Below, piece by piece: positions 1 through 7,794 of a DNA stretch of 17,399 nucleotides. The first letter of the stretch is position 1; each line of letters opens with the position of its first letter. Source of the stretch: Candidatus Eiseniibacteriota bacterium (GTDB taxonomy: Bacteria > Eisenbacteria > RBG-16-71-46). The DNA is taken from the NCBI GenBank assembly GCA_005893365.1, contig VBPB01000114.1:1-17399 (forward strand), in the 5' to 3' direction. Below the pieces are notes generated by a model. It searched no databases. It was not told the origin of the DNA and saw only the letters and a program-made list of their open reading frames with translations. Both the position numbers and the translations under genes were made by a program.

Positions 1-1
1 C

Positions 2-1942
2 ATCTACGACCGCGAGGACCAGGAGTCGGCGCTGAGCGAGGTCGTGAAGGCGCTCGGCCTGCCCGAGGGGGCGCTGCGCGTGGGCGAGGTGCTGAACCGC
101 ATCTCGGACGCCAAGAACTCGCTGGTCTCGGTCGAGGAGATGGAGCGCCTGGCGGTGAGTCCGCAGGAGCGGCGCATCGCCGCCGCCTACCGGGGCTACC
201 GGTCGGCGCTTCAGACTCAGGGCGCGCTCGACTTCGACGACCTGATCGCCGAGGTGGTGCGGATGATGCGCGAGCGGCCCGAGGTGGCCGCGCGCTACCA
301 GCGCCGGTTCCAGCACGTGCTGGTGGACGAATACCAGGACACCAACCACGCCCAGTTCCGGCTGGTCGAATCGCTCGCCGCGGGCCACGGGAACCTGTTC
401 GTGGTCGGCGACGACGACCAGTCCATCTACGGCTGGCGCGGCGCCGACCTCGCGAACGTGCTCGATTTCGAGCAGGCGTTCCCCGGCGCCACGGTCATCC
501 GGCTGGAGCAGAACTACCGCTCGACCGCGAACATCCTGGACGCCGCCAACGCCGTCATCGCCCACAACCGCGACCGCAAGGGCAAGCGCCTGTGGTGCGA
601 GCGCGAGGCGGGGGCGCGGCTGCGCTTCGTGCTGGCCGCCGACGAGCTGGACGAGGCGCGCCGGGTGCGCGGTTTCCTCGAGACGCGCGTCCGCGGCGGG
701 GGACGACTCGACGACTGCGCGGTGCTGTACCGCACCAACGCCCAGTCGCGGGCGCTGGAGACCGAGCTGCGCCATCATGGCCTGCGCTACGAGATCGTCG
801 GCGGCACCTCGTTCTACGCGCGGCGCGAGGTCAAGGACCTGCTCGCCTACCTGCGCGTGGCCGCCAACCCCGCCGACCGGGTGGCGTTCTGGCGCATCTG
901 GAACACGCCGCGGCGCGGGCTCGGCGACGCGGTGCGGGCGCGCATCGAAGCGCTCGATCCCGCCCGGCCGCTCGAGAGCCTGCGGGCGCTGCGGGCGGAG
1001 GGGACGCTCAAGGGCGGGGCGCGCGACGGCGCCGAGGCGTTCCTGGGCCTGATCGACGACCTGCGCTCGAACCTGGACGCCACCCCGGCCGACCTGCTGC
1101 GGCTGGTGCTCGAGCGCACCGAGTATCTCAAGGCCCTGGACGACGCCGAGGGCGAGGCGGCCACGGAGCGCCGGGCGAACGTCGAGGAGCTGGTGGTGGC
1201 GGCGGCGGAGTTCGTGCCGAGCGAGGGCGCCGAGGGCGTGCTCGGGTTCCTGGCCGAGACCGCCCTGCTCACCGACGCCGACCGGCTGGAGGAGGGCGCC
1301 GACCGGGTGCTGCTGCTCACCGCCCACAACGCCAAGGGTCTGGAGTTCCGCGCGGTCGTGGTGGCCGGGCTCGAGGAGGGCCTGCTCCCGCACGCCTCGG
1401 CGCTCGAGGCGCCGCCCAAGCTCGAGGAGGAGCGGCGGCTGTTCTACGTGGCGCTCACGCGCGCGCGCGACGAGGTGTTCCTGACCGCGGCCGCCTACCG
1501 GCGGCGGATGGTGCAGGGCGGCGCCTACGTCGCCCGCGGCGGCCAGGTCTCGCGCTTCGTGGACGAGATCCCGGCCGAGCTCCTGGACCGCGAGGAGACG
1601 GCCGGGCTGGCCTTCGCCGGGTCGGCAGCCCATTCGGGTGCGTGGGGTGGGCGCTTCGGCGGCGACGCCTCCCGGTGGGGCGGGCGCGAGGGTGCCCCCC
1701 GCGGCGGCCGGGCCACGACCGCGCGCGCCTCCGCCGCGGCGGACGGTCCGGCCTACCGCACCTCGGGTCCGCTGGCGCGCGCGGTCGGGCGCGAGGTCCA
1801 CCACGAGACCTTCGGTCGCGGCGTCGTGGTCATGGCCGAGGGCCAAGGGGGCGAGATCAAGTACACGGTGCGCTTCGGCACCGTGATCCGCAAGGTGCTG
1901 GGGCGATTCCTCATAGGAGGCGCCGATGTCGATCCAGCGTGA
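2..1942 (+). CDS. pcrA: PcrA/UvrD-type superfamily 1A DNA helicase, 3' part (5' end outside window)
   Basis: ATP-dependent 3'-5' DNA helicase of repair and of replication or transcription conflict resolution. The reading frame is open from the first bases, so the gene enters from upstream and 646 codons are visible. PcrA proteins are usually about 720-750 residues, so roughly 90-100 residues are missing, including Walker A. Visible motifs are DEYQD (motif II, 326-340), GDDDQSIYGWRGA (motif III, 407-445), LEQNYRST (motif IV, 503-526), LLTAHNAKGLEF (motif V, 1313-1348) and EEERRLFYVALTRA (motif VI, 1424-1465). After a Gly/Arg/Ala-rich linker comes a C-terminal module beginning VGREVHHETFGRG (from 1784), matching the Tudor-like domain by which PcrA/UvrD binds RNA polymerase. 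The stop overlaps gatC by 17 nt. A GTG at 44 could be mistaken for the start, but the upstream residues (IYDREDQESAL) fit the family. The pcrA versus uvrD label is less certain than the family. Confidence 0.95.
   Translation: MYDREDQESALSEVVKALGLPEGALRVGEVLNRISDAKNSLVSVEEMERLAVSPQERRIAAAYRGYRSALQTQGALDFDDLIAEVVRMMRERPEVAARYQRRFQHVLVDEYQDTNHAQFRLVESLAAGHGNLFVVGDDDQSIYGWRGADLANVLDFEQAFPGATVIRLEQNYRSTANILDAANAVIAHNRDRKGKRLWCEREAGARLRFVLAADELDEARRVRGFLETRVRGGGRLDDCAVLYRTNAQSRALETELRHHGLRYEIVGGTSFYARREVKDLLAYLRVAANPADRVAFWRIWNTPRRGLGDAVRARIEALDPARPLESLRALRAEGTLKGGARDGAEAFLGLIDDLRSNLDATPADLLRLVLERTEYLKALDDAEGEAATERRANVEELVVAAAEFVPSEGAEGVLGFLAETALLTDADRLEEGADRVLLLTAHNAKGLEFRAVVVAGLEEGLLPHASALEAPPKLEEERRLFYVALTRARDEVFLTAAAYRRRMVQGGAYVARGGQVSRFVDEIPAELLDREETAGLAFAGSAAHSGAWGGRFGGDASRWGGREGAPRGGRATTARASAAADGPAYRTSGPLARAVGREVHHETFGRGVVVMAEGQGGEIKYTVRFGTVIRKVLGRFLIGGADVDPA
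1915..1920 (+). promoter_or_regulatory. Shine-Dalgarno of gatC inside the helicase gene
   Basis: A perfect AGGAGG lies 5 nt before the gatC ATG at 1926 and within the last codons of the helicase gene. It fixes the gatC start and shows that gatC is translated from the helicase transcript with its own strong ribosome site. Confidence 0.85.
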
Positions 1943-2225
1943 CGACGTCCAGAAGATCGCCGAGCTGGCGCGCCTCGAGATCCCCGCGGAGCGGGTCGAG
2001 CGCGTGGCGCGCGAGCTGTCGGCGGTGCTCGACTACGCCGCCTCGCTAGGCCAGCTGGACCTGACCGGCTGCGAGCCCACGGCGTTCGCGCCGGTGCTGG
2101 CGCCCCTGCGCGCGGACGCGCTGGACGGGCGGCGGCTCACGCCGGAGCAGGCGCTGGCCCAGGCCCCGGAGGGCGAGGGCGGCTTCTTCCTGGTCCCACC
2201 CATCGTCGAGAACCTGAATCCGTGA
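1926..2225 (+). CDS. gatC: Asp-tRNA(Asn)/Glu-tRNA(Gln) amidotransferase subunit C
   Basis: The small subunit of GatCAB clasps GatA and GatB together so that Glu-tRNA(Gln) or Asp-tRNA(Asn) can be amidated in the cytoplasm. The 99-residue product has the usual length of about 95-100. It shows the family pattern: an N-terminal helix with IAELARLEI, then LSAVLDYAASLGQLDLTGCEPT, and a C-terminal GGFFLVPPIVEN. The ATG follows a perfect AGGAGG. The gene overlaps the helicase by 17 nt and its stop overlaps the gatA GTG in a GTGA arrangement, so gatC, gatA and gatB should be co-translated at matched levels. Confidence 0.95.
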   Translation: MSIQRDDVQKIAELARLEIPAERVERVARELSAVLDYAASLGQLDLTGCEPTAFAPVLAPLRADALDGRRLTPEQALAQAPEGEGGFFLVPPIVENLNP

Positions 2226-3724
2226 GCGCCGCGCGCGACGCCTGGCGTCTGCCGGCGACCGCACTCGCTGAGGCCGTGCGGTCGGGCGGCCTCGCGGTCG
2301 AGGCGGCGGTGGAGTCGGGGTGGGCGGGACCGGCGGCGCAGTGGGAGGCCGACGTGCGTGCGGTCGTCCATCGCGACGATTCGGCCCGCGCCGCGGGAGC
2401 GGCGGCCGCCCGGCGCCTGCCGGCCGAGGCCCCGCTGCGCGGCGTGCCGGTGCTGGTCAAGGACAACCTCTGCACCACCGACTTCCCGACCACCTGCGCC
2501 TCGCGCGTGCTGGCCGGCTACCGCCCGCCCTACGACGCCACGGTCATCCGGCGGTTGCGCGCCGCCGGGGCGGTGGTGGTCGGCAAGGGCAACATGGACG
2601 AGTTCGCCATGGGGTCCTCGACCGAGTTCAGCTGCTACGGCCCGACCCGGAACCCGTTCGACCTGGAGCGCGTCCCGGGCGGCTCGAGCGGCGGCCCGGC
2701 GGCGGCCGTAGCCTACGGGCTCTGCCCGCTCGCGCTGGGCTCGGACACCGGCGGCTCGGTGCGCCAGCCGGCCGCCTTCTGCGGCGTGTTCGGCCTCAAG
2801 CCCACCTATGGCCGGCTCTCGCGCTACGGGCTGGTCGCGTTCGGCTCCTCGCTCGATCAGGTCGGCATCTTCGCCCGCCACGCCGGCGACGCGGCCGCGG
2901 CCTACGCCGCCCTGGCCGGGCCCGACCCCTGCGACGCCACCACGCGCTTGAGCCCGGTCCCCGACGTGGCGCGCTGGGAGCACGGGGTCCAAGGCCTGCG
3001 CTTCGGCTGGCCCGCCAACCTCTGGCGCGAGGGCGTGGAGCGCGAGGTGGTGGCGGGGCTGGAGGCGGCGGCGGCCGCGCTCGAGCGCGCCGGCGCCACG
3101 CGGGTGCCATTCGACTTCCTGCCCGGGGAGTACGCGGTGGCGACGTACTACCTGGTGGCGACCGCCGAGGCCAGCTCGAACCTGGCGCGCTTCGACGGCG
3201 TGCGCTACGGGTTCCGGCACGAGGACAGTCCCGACGTGCGCGCGCTCTACACCCGCACGCGTAGCCAAGGCTTCGGCCCCGAGGTGCAGCGTCGCATCCT
3301 GCTCGGCACCTACGCCCTCTCGGCCGGCTACTACGACGCCTACTACCTCACCGCCCAGCGGGCGCGCACGCGCATCCGCCGCGAGTACCAGGCGGCCTTC
3401 GCGCGCTGCGATCTCATGATGATGCCGGCCGCCCCGACGCTCGCGTTCCGGCTGGGGGAGAAGCTCGAGGACCCGCTCGCCATGTACCTGAGCGACATCT
3501 TCACGATCGGCGCCAACCTGGCCGGCATCCCCGGGCTCACCGTGCCGATGGGGCTGGCCGCCGCCGACGGTCGCCCGGCGCTGCCGCGGGCGGTCCAGCT
3601 GCTGGGCCCCGACGATGCCGAGCCGGTGCTGCTGGCGGCCGGCCGCGCCCTCGAGGTGCGCGGCGAGGTGGCACGCCTTGAGGCCCGGCACGAAACGGAG
3701 GTGGCATGGCCTACGAAGCGGTGA
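2222..3724 (+). CDS. gatA: Asp-tRNA(Asn)/Glu-tRNA(Gln) amidotransferase subunit A (amidase)
   Basis: The amidase subunit of GatCAB hydrolyses glutamine and supplies ammonia to GatB. The 500-residue product is slightly longer than the usual 485 or so, mainly at the N-terminus. The amidase-signature core is intact: VPVLVKDNL with Lys80, VPGGSSGGPAAAV with Ser155, and GSDTGGSVRQPA with Ser179. These match the catalytic Lys79/Ser154/Ser178 of Staphylococcus aureus GatA with a constant offset of one. Further family blocks include ATVIRRLRAAGA, GKGNMDEFAMGSS and GLKPTYGRLSRYGL. The GTG start at 2222 overlaps the gatC stop by 4 nt, has no clear Shine-Dalgarno, and probably depends on translational coupling. 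The 3' end overlaps gatB by 19 nt. Confidence 0.97.
   Translation: MSAARDAWRLPATALAEAVRSGGLAVEAAVESGWAGPAAQWEADVRAVVHRDDSARAAGAAAARRLPAEAPLRGVPVLVKDNLCTTDFPTTCASRVLAGYRPPYDATVIRRLRAAGAVVVGKGNMDEFAMGSSTEFSCYGPTRNPFDLERVPGGSSGGPAAAVAYGLCPLALGSDTGGSVRQPAAFCGVFGLKPTYGRLSRYGLVAFGSSLDQVGIFARHAGDAAAAYAALAGPDPCDATTRLSPVPDVARWEHGVQGLRFGWPANLWREGVEREVVAGLEAAAAALERAGATRVPFDFLPGEYAVATYYLVATAEASSNLARFDGVRYGFRHEDSPDVRALYTRTRSQGFGPEVQRRILLGTYALSAGYYDAYYLTAQRARTRIRREYQAAFARCDLMMMPAAPTLAFRLGEKLEDPLAMYLSDIFTIGANLAGIPGLTVPMGLAAADGRPALPRAVQLLGPDDAEPVLLAAGRALEVRGEVARLEARHETEVAWPTKR
3697..3702 (+). promoter_or_regulatory. Shine-Dalgarno of gatB inside gatA
   Basis: GGAGGT lies a few nucleotides before the ATG at 3706, within the last codons of gatA. 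It supports the gatB start and hence the 19-nt gene overlap. Confidence 0.75.
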
Positions 3725-5163
3725 TCGGGCTCGAGTGCCACATCCAGCTCAACACCCGGAGCAAGATGTTCTGCGGCTGCCCGGCGGAGTTCGGGGCCGC
3801 GGCCAACTCGAACGTGTGCCCGGTCTGCCTGGGCCTGCCGGGAGCACTCCCGGTCACCAACCGGGCGGCGGTGGACGCGGCGGTGCGGCTGGGCTTGGCG
3901 CTCGGCTCCGCGATCCGCGGCGAGAGCGTGTTCGCGCGCAAGCACTACTTCTATCCCGACATGCCGAAGAACTACCAGATCACCCAGTACGACCGGCCGC
4001 TGTGCGAGGGCGGGGCGCTGCCGGTGCGGCTCGGCGAGACCCGCCGTGGGTTCGACTTGATCCGGGTCCACGCCGAGGAGGACACCGGCAAGTCGTTCCA
4101 TCCCGAACGGCACGGCGACCGCCAGGTGTCGCGCGTGGACTTCAACCGCGCCGGCGTGCCGCTGCTCGAGCTGGTGACGCAGCCCGACTTCCGCGAGCCC
4201 GCCGAGTGCGCGGCGTTCCTGACCACGCTGCGGCGCCTGGTGCGCTGGCTCGGCATCTCGGACGGCGACATGGAAAAGGGCCAGCTGCGCTGCGACGCCA
4301 ACGTCAGCATCCGGCCCCCTGGCCAGCCGGCCTTCGGCACCAAGACCGAGCTCAAGAACCTCAACTCCATCAAGGGGGTCGAGAAGGGCCTCGCCGCCGA
4401 GATCGCCCGCCAGACCCGCGTGGTGACCGGAGGCGGGACGATCGAGCAGGCGACGCTCCTCTACGACGCCGACCACGACAAGCTGGCGATCATGCGCACC
4501 AAGGAGCACGCGCACGACTACCGCTACTTCCCCGAGCCCGACCTGCCGCTCCTGCGCGTGGACCAGGCGTGGGTGGCGGCGGCACGGGCGGACCTGCCCG
4601 AGCTGCCGTGGGATCGCGCCGCGCGTTTCGTCGCGCGCTACGGGCTCCCCGACTACGACGCCGGCCTCCTGTGCGACCAGCGCGAGCTGGCCGATTACTA
4701 CGAGGCGGTCGCCGCGCGGACGGACGGCAAGCTCGCCAGCAACTGGGTGATGACCGAGGTACTGCGCGTGCTCAAGGAGCGCGGCTGGTCGCTCGCCGAC
4801 TGTAGCGCGCGCGTGCCGGCCGCGCGGCTGGCGGACCTGCTCGAGCGGGTCCTGGCCCGTGCGCTGCCGGGGCCCCTGGCCAAGCAGGTCTTCGCCTGGA
4901 TGGTCGACGAACCGGGCGACGTGGACGCCCTGCTGGCGCGGCACGCCGTCTCGGTGCGGTCGTCCGACGCGGACCTGATCCCGCTGGTGCAGGCGGCGCT
5001 CGACGAGCATCCCGGCCCGGTCGCGCAGTACCTGGCGGGCAAGACGGCGACACTCGGCTTCCTGGTCGGGCAGGTGATGAAGAAGAGCGGGGGCCAGGCG
5101 GTGCCGCAGGCGGTGAAGGAGCTGCTCGAGGCCGAACTCAAGAAGCGCGCGAGCGCGGGCTGA
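3706..5163 (+). CDS. gatB: Asp-tRNA(Asn)/Glu-tRNA(Gln) amidotransferase subunit B
   Basis: The tRNA-binding and kinase subunit of GatCAB phosphorylates the carboxyl of misacylated Glu- or Asp-tRNA and transfers ammonia from GatA to it. The 485-residue product has normal length. The N-terminus YEAVIGLECHIQL is diagnostic, and the zinc-site cysteines Cys23, Cys25, Cys38 and Cys41 (FCGC, then VCPVC) are all present. Other family blocks are RKHYFYPDMPKNYQITQ, VHAEEDTGKS, DFNRAGVPLLELVT, CDANVSIRP and KTELKNLNS. The C-terminal YqeY-like tail domain is complete (FLVGQVMKKSGGQA, then VKELLEAELKK). It is the last gene of this overlapping run. The complete GatCAB set implies indirect synthesis of Gln-tRNA, Asn-tRNA or both. 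Confidence 0.97.
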   Translation: MAYEAVIGLECHIQLNTRSKMFCGCPAEFGAAANSNVCPVCLGLPGALPVTNRAAVDAAVRLGLALGSAIRGESVFARKHYFYPDMPKNYQITQYDRPLCEGGALPVRLGETRRGFDLIRVHAEEDTGKSFHPERHGDRQVSRVDFNRAGVPLLELVTQPDFREPAECAAFLTTLRRLVRWLGISDGDMEKGQLRCDANVSIRPPGQPAFGTKTELKNLNSIKGVEKGLAAEIARQTRVVTGGGTIEQATLLYDADHDKLAIMRTKEHAHDYRYFPEPDLPLLRVDQAWVAAARADLPELPWDRAARFVARYGLPDYDAGLLCDQRELADYYEAVAARTDGKLASNWVMTEVLRVLKERGWSLADCSARVPAARLADLLERVLARALPGPLAKQVFAWMVDEPGDVDALLARHAVSVRSSDADLIPLVQAALDEHPGPVAQYLAGKTATLGFLVGQVMKKSGGQAVPQAVKELLEAELKKRASAG

Positions 5164-5215
5164 ACCGCGGATCCTCGCCGCACCCGGCCGGGCGGCGCCC
5201 GTGAGGCGCGTGCGC

Positions 5216-5245
5216 TTGACCCCCGCTCCGAGCGGCGGATAGAGT
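5216..5245 (+). promoter_or_regulatory. Sigma70-type promoter of purD, possibly leaderless
   Basis: A -35 TTGACC (5216-5221) and a -10 TAGAGT (5240-5245) are separated by 18 nt in the gap between gatB and purD. Counting from the -10, transcription would begin near 5252, and an in-frame GTG lies at 5253. The predicted mRNA therefore has almost no 5' leader, which fits the lack of a Shine-Dalgarno. This is a prediction by eye. Confidence 0.55.
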
Positions 5246-5252
5246 GCGGCCC

Positions 5253-6584
5253 GTGGGCGACAGCCATCGCATCCTCATCATCGGGAGCGGCGGGCGGGAA
5301 CACGCGCTGGCGTGGCGGCTGAGTCGCGACCCGGGCGTGGAGCGGGTGACGGTCACCCCCGGCAACGACGGGATCCACCCGCCGCTCGCGCGCCGCACCG
5401 TCCCCGCCGCCGATGCCGCCGGCCTGATCGCGCTGTGCCGCGCCGAGCGCATCACGCTCGCGGTCATCGGTCCCGAGGGCCCGTTGGCCTCGGGGCTCGC
5501 CGACACGCTCCGCTCAGCCGGGAACGCCACCTACGGCCCGAGTCGGGCGGCCGCGCGGCTCGAGGCGAGCAAGTGGGACGCCAAGCAGGTCATGATGGAG
5601 GCGGGCATCCCGACCGCGTACGCCCGGGCGTTCACGACCCGGCCCGCGGCCGTGGCAGCGCTCGACGACTTCGGCCCGCCGTGGGTCCTCAAGGCCGATG
5701 GCTTGGCGTCGGGCAAGGGGGTGCTGGTCACGGCGCGACGCGACGAGGCGGAGCGCTTCCTCGCCGCGTGTCTCGAGCAGGACCGCTTCGGCGAGGCGGG
5801 ACGGCGCGTGGTGCTGGAGGAGCACCTGAGCGGCGAGGAGTCCTCGCTCATGGCGATCTGTGACGGCACGACCTTCCGGCTGCTGCCGGCGGCCCGCGAC
5901 CACAAGCGGGCGTTCGATGGCGACCAGGGGCCCAACACCGGGGGGATGGGGGCGGTCGCGCCCGATCCCGGGATCGACGCCGCGGGCGAGCGCGAGATCG
6001 GCGAGCGCATCGTGCGGCCGGCGCTCGCCGCGATGATCCGGCGCGGCGCGCCGTTCCAGGGCACGCTCTACGTGGGCCTGATGCGCACGGCGTTAGGGCC
6101 CAAGGTGGTGGAGTTCAACTGCCGCTTCGGCGACCCCGAGACGCAGGCGGTGATGCCGCTGGTCACCGGCGATCTGGCGGGCACGCTGGCGGCGGCCGCC
6201 GCCTCGGAGCTCGGGGCCGCGGGCTTGGGCCGCGACGCGGGGGCGGCCGTCGCGGTGGCGATCGTGGCGCAGGGCTATCCGGAGGCGTCCGCGGCGGAGG
6301 GCACCCTCGAGGGACTCGAGGCCCTCATGGGCCGGGACGACCTCTGGGTCTTCCATGCCGGCCTCGCGCGGGCGGGCACCACCTGGCGGCTGACCGGAGG
6401 ACGTGCGGTCCACGTGGTCGCCCGTGCCGACACCCTCGCGGCGGCGCGCGGGCGGGTCTACGATGCGATCGCCACCCTCGGCGGACGGGGCTGGCGGTGC
6501 CGCGCCGACATCGGCGCCGCGTCCGGTCCGGGCGCGGCGGCGCACGGGCTCAAGGCGACGGTCGAGGGAGGGGGGCGGACGTGA
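5253..6584 (+). CDS. purD: Phosphoribosylamine-glycine ligase (GAR synthetase)
   Basis: Catalyses step 2 of de novo purine synthesis in the cytosol: phosphoribosylamine + glycine + ATP gives glycinamide ribonucleotide. The N-terminal domain carries ILIIGSGGREHALAW. The ATP-grasp region includes PPWVLKADGLASGKGVLV, VVLEEHLSGEESS, RDHKRAFDGDQGPNTGGMGA and VVEFNCRFGDPETQ. The 443-residue length is slightly above the usual 420-430. I chose GTG 5253 because the promoter appears to start transcription there and because PurD proteins begin only a few residues before IGSGGREH. An in-frame GTG at 5244 is the alternative and would add three residues, but it overlaps the -10. The stop overlaps the tsaC GTG by 4 nt (GTGA), so the two genes are co-transcribed. 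Confidence 0.95.
   Translation: MGDSHRILIIGSGGREHALAWRLSRDPGVERVTVTPGNDGIHPPLARRTVPAADAAGLIALCRAERITLAVIGPEGPLASGLADTLRSAGNATYGPSRAAARLEASKWDAKQVMMEAGIPTAYARAFTTRPAAVAALDDFGPPWVLKADGLASGKGVLVTARRDEAERFLAACLEQDRFGEAGRRVVLEEHLSGEESSLMAICDGTTFRLLPAARDHKRAFDGDQGPNTGGMGAVAPDPGIDAAGEREIGERIVRPALAAMIRRGAPFQGTLYVGLMRTALGPKVVEFNCRFGDPETQAVMPLVTGDLAGTLAAAAASELGAAGLGRDAGAAVAVAIVAQGYPEASAAEGTLEGLEALMGRDDLWVFHAGLARAGTTWRLTGGRAVHVVARADTLAAARGRVYDAIATLGGRGWRCRADIGAASGPGAAAHGLKATVEGGGRT
6566..6571 (+). promoter_or_regulatory. Shine-Dalgarno of tsaC
   Basis: GGGAGG within a purine-rich run at the end of purD lies 9 nt before the GTG at 6581. It supports that start over an in-frame ATG at 6497, which would add a low-complexity Arg/Gly-rich stretch not seen in the family. 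Confidence 0.65.
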
Positions 6585-7231
6585 ACCTGGTGAAGGTGGA
6601 TCCGGAGCATCCGGATGACGGCGTGCTGCTCGAGGCCGCGGAGGCCGTGCTGCGCGGTGGCGTCATCGCCTTCCCGACCGACACCCTCTACGGTCTCGGC
6701 TGCTCGCTGTTCGACGTGTCGGCGGTCGAGATGGTGGCTCGGCTCAAACGGCGCGATCCGTCCCTGGCCGTCATCTCGCTCATCCCCGAGCCGCGGCAGG
6801 TCTACGGGCTGGCGCGGGACGTGGGCGACGTCGCCACCCGGCTGATGCAGCGCTTCTGGCCCGGGCCGCTGTCGCTCATCTTCCTGGCCGCGGCGATCGT
6901 CCCGCCGCGCGTGCGCGGCGCGGGGGGCACGGTGGCCCTGCGCTGCCCGAAGGACACGCTGTGCCAGCGCCTGCTCGACCGCATCGGCGGGCCGGTGGTG
7001 TCGAGCAGCGCCAACCTCTCGGGCCAGCGGCCGGCGCAGACCGCCGAGGAGGTGGTGCGCATCTTCGGCAACCAGCTCGACCTGGTGATCGACGGCGGGC
7101 CGCGCCACGGCGGCATGCCCTCGACGCTGGTGGACGTGAGCGGGCCGCGCCCGCGGCTCCTGAGGCGCGGCGTGGTCGAGATCCCCGCCGACCTCGGCGA
7201 CTTCGAGGACGCGACCGGGGGCGGCGATTGA
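6581..7231 (+). CDS. tsaC: L-threonylcarbamoyladenylate synthase (TsaC/Sua5/YrdC family)
   Basis: Makes threonylcarbamoyl-AMP from threonine, bicarbonate and ATP, the first step of t6A modification at position 37 of ANN-decoding tRNAs. The 216-residue product is a YrdC domain only, without the C-terminal Sua5 domain. Family motifs are GGVIAFPTDTLYGLG (27-40), LKRRDP (55-60), FWPGPLSLIF, GTVALRCP, SSSANLSGQRPA (from residue 141) and PSTLVDVSG followed by LLRRG. The GTG start overlaps the purD stop by 4 nt and has its own ribosome site. The last bases also form the -35 of the next gene's promoter. It corresponds to B. subtilis ywlC, which also lies near ywlE, rpiB and glyA. Confidence 0.92.
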   Translation: MNLVKVDPEHPDDGVLLEAAEAVLRGGVIAFPTDTLYGLGCSLFDVSAVEMVARLKRRDPSLAVISLIPEPRQVYGLARDVGDVATRLMQRFWPGPLSLIFLAAAIVPPRVRGAGGTVALRCPKDTLCQRLLDRIGGPVVSSSANLSGQRPAQTAEEVVRIFGNQLDLVIDGGPRHGGMPSTLVDVSGPRPRLLRRGVVEIPADLGDFEDATGGGD

Positions 7232-7257
7232 CGGCTCTAGGGAAGCGCCCCTATCCT
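7228..7257 (+). promoter_or_regulatory. Sigma70-type promoter of the phosphatase gene, possibly leaderless
   Basis: A -35 TTGACG (7228-7233) overlaps the tsaC stop codon. After 18 nt comes a -10 TATCCT (7252-7257). The predicted transcription start (7264-7266) coincides with the ATG at 7266, and there is no Shine-Dalgarno. Spacing and layout are the same as for purD. Confidence 0.6.
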
Positions 7258-7265
7258 CGGCCGGC

Positions 7266-7757
7266 ATGACTCCCGGCGATCCGGTCTACCGTGTCCTGCT
7301 GGTCTGCACCGGCAACACCTGCCGCAGTCCGATGGCGGCGGGCGCACTGCTCGTGGCCCTCGGGGGTGACGCCGAGCAGGTCCGGGTCGAGTCGGCGGGC
7401 ACCGCGGCATGGGAGGGGCAGCCGGCGACCGAGCCGGCGCGGCGGGTGGCGGCGGCGGGCGGCGTGGACCTCGGCGGACATCGCTCGCGCCGGGTGACCC
7501 CGGCGATGGTGCGCTCGGCGGACATCGTGCTGGTGATGGAGCGCGGGCATCTGGCGGCGGTCCGCGCCCTGGGCGCCGATCCCGAGCGCAGCCACCTGCT
7601 GAGCGAGTGGCCGGCCCCCGGCGAGCCGGGGCTCGAGATCAGCGATCCCTTCGGGGCGTCGAGCGAGGCATACGAGGAGTGCTGGCGCCGCATCCGGCAT
7701 CACGTCGACCGGGTGCTCCCCGCCATCCGAGAAGCATCGCGCGCACGCTCGGCGTGA
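7266..7757 (+). CDS. ywlE: Low-molecular-weight phosphatase, YwlE-type (predicted protein-arginine phosphatase)
   Basis: A 163-residue LMW protein phosphatase. The P-loop VCTGNTCRSPMAAG supplies nucleophile Cys14 and Arg20, and ISDPFG supplies the general acid Asp127. The family works through a phosphocysteine intermediate. Thr18 in the P-loop is the notable residue. In B. subtilis YwlE the equivalent Thr11 gives selectivity for phosphoarginine, whereas tyrosine phosphatases usually have a hydrophobic residue there (CLGNICRS). I therefore infer arginine-phosphatase activity, reversing marks made by an McsB-type kinase, which is not in this window. Its place downstream of tsaC and upstream of rpiB-glyA matches ywlE of B. 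subtilis. The ATG is set by the promoter layout. Confidence 0.88.
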   Translation: MTPGDPVYRVLLVCTGNTCRSPMAAGALLVALGGDAEQVRVESAGTAAWEGQPATEPARRVAAAGGVDLGGHRSRRVTPAMVRSADIVLVMERGHLAAVRALGADPERSHLLSEWPAPGEPGLEISDPFGASSEAYEECWRRIRHHVDRVLPAIREASRARSA

Positions 7758-7784
7758 TCCGCCGGGCTCCACGATTCTCATTGC

Positions 7785-7790
7785 GAGGTG
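7785..7790 (+). promoter_or_regulatory. Shine-Dalgarno of ilvE
   Basis: GAGGTG precedes two consecutive ATG codons at 7792 and 7795. Spacing is better for the second ATG, which I use as the start. Confidence 0.55.
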
Positions 7791-7794
7791 CATG

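Noticed and set aside
592..2049. A 485-codon + strand frame inside the helicase gene
   Set aside because: Its translation is Arg/Ala/Gly-rich low complexity, while the helicase motifs lie in the other frame.
2033..5010. Long minus-strand open frames opposite gatA and gatB (552 and 555 codons)
   Set aside because: They are His/Arg/Gly-rich shadow translations of two unmistakable GatA and GatB genes; long antisense frames are expected at this GC content.
5164..5215. Possible terminator stem after gatB (GCCGC...GCGGC around a CCCGGCCGGG palindrome)
   Set aside because: Only about 5 bp pair around a 10-nt loop, mismatches interrupt any extension, and there is no T-run.
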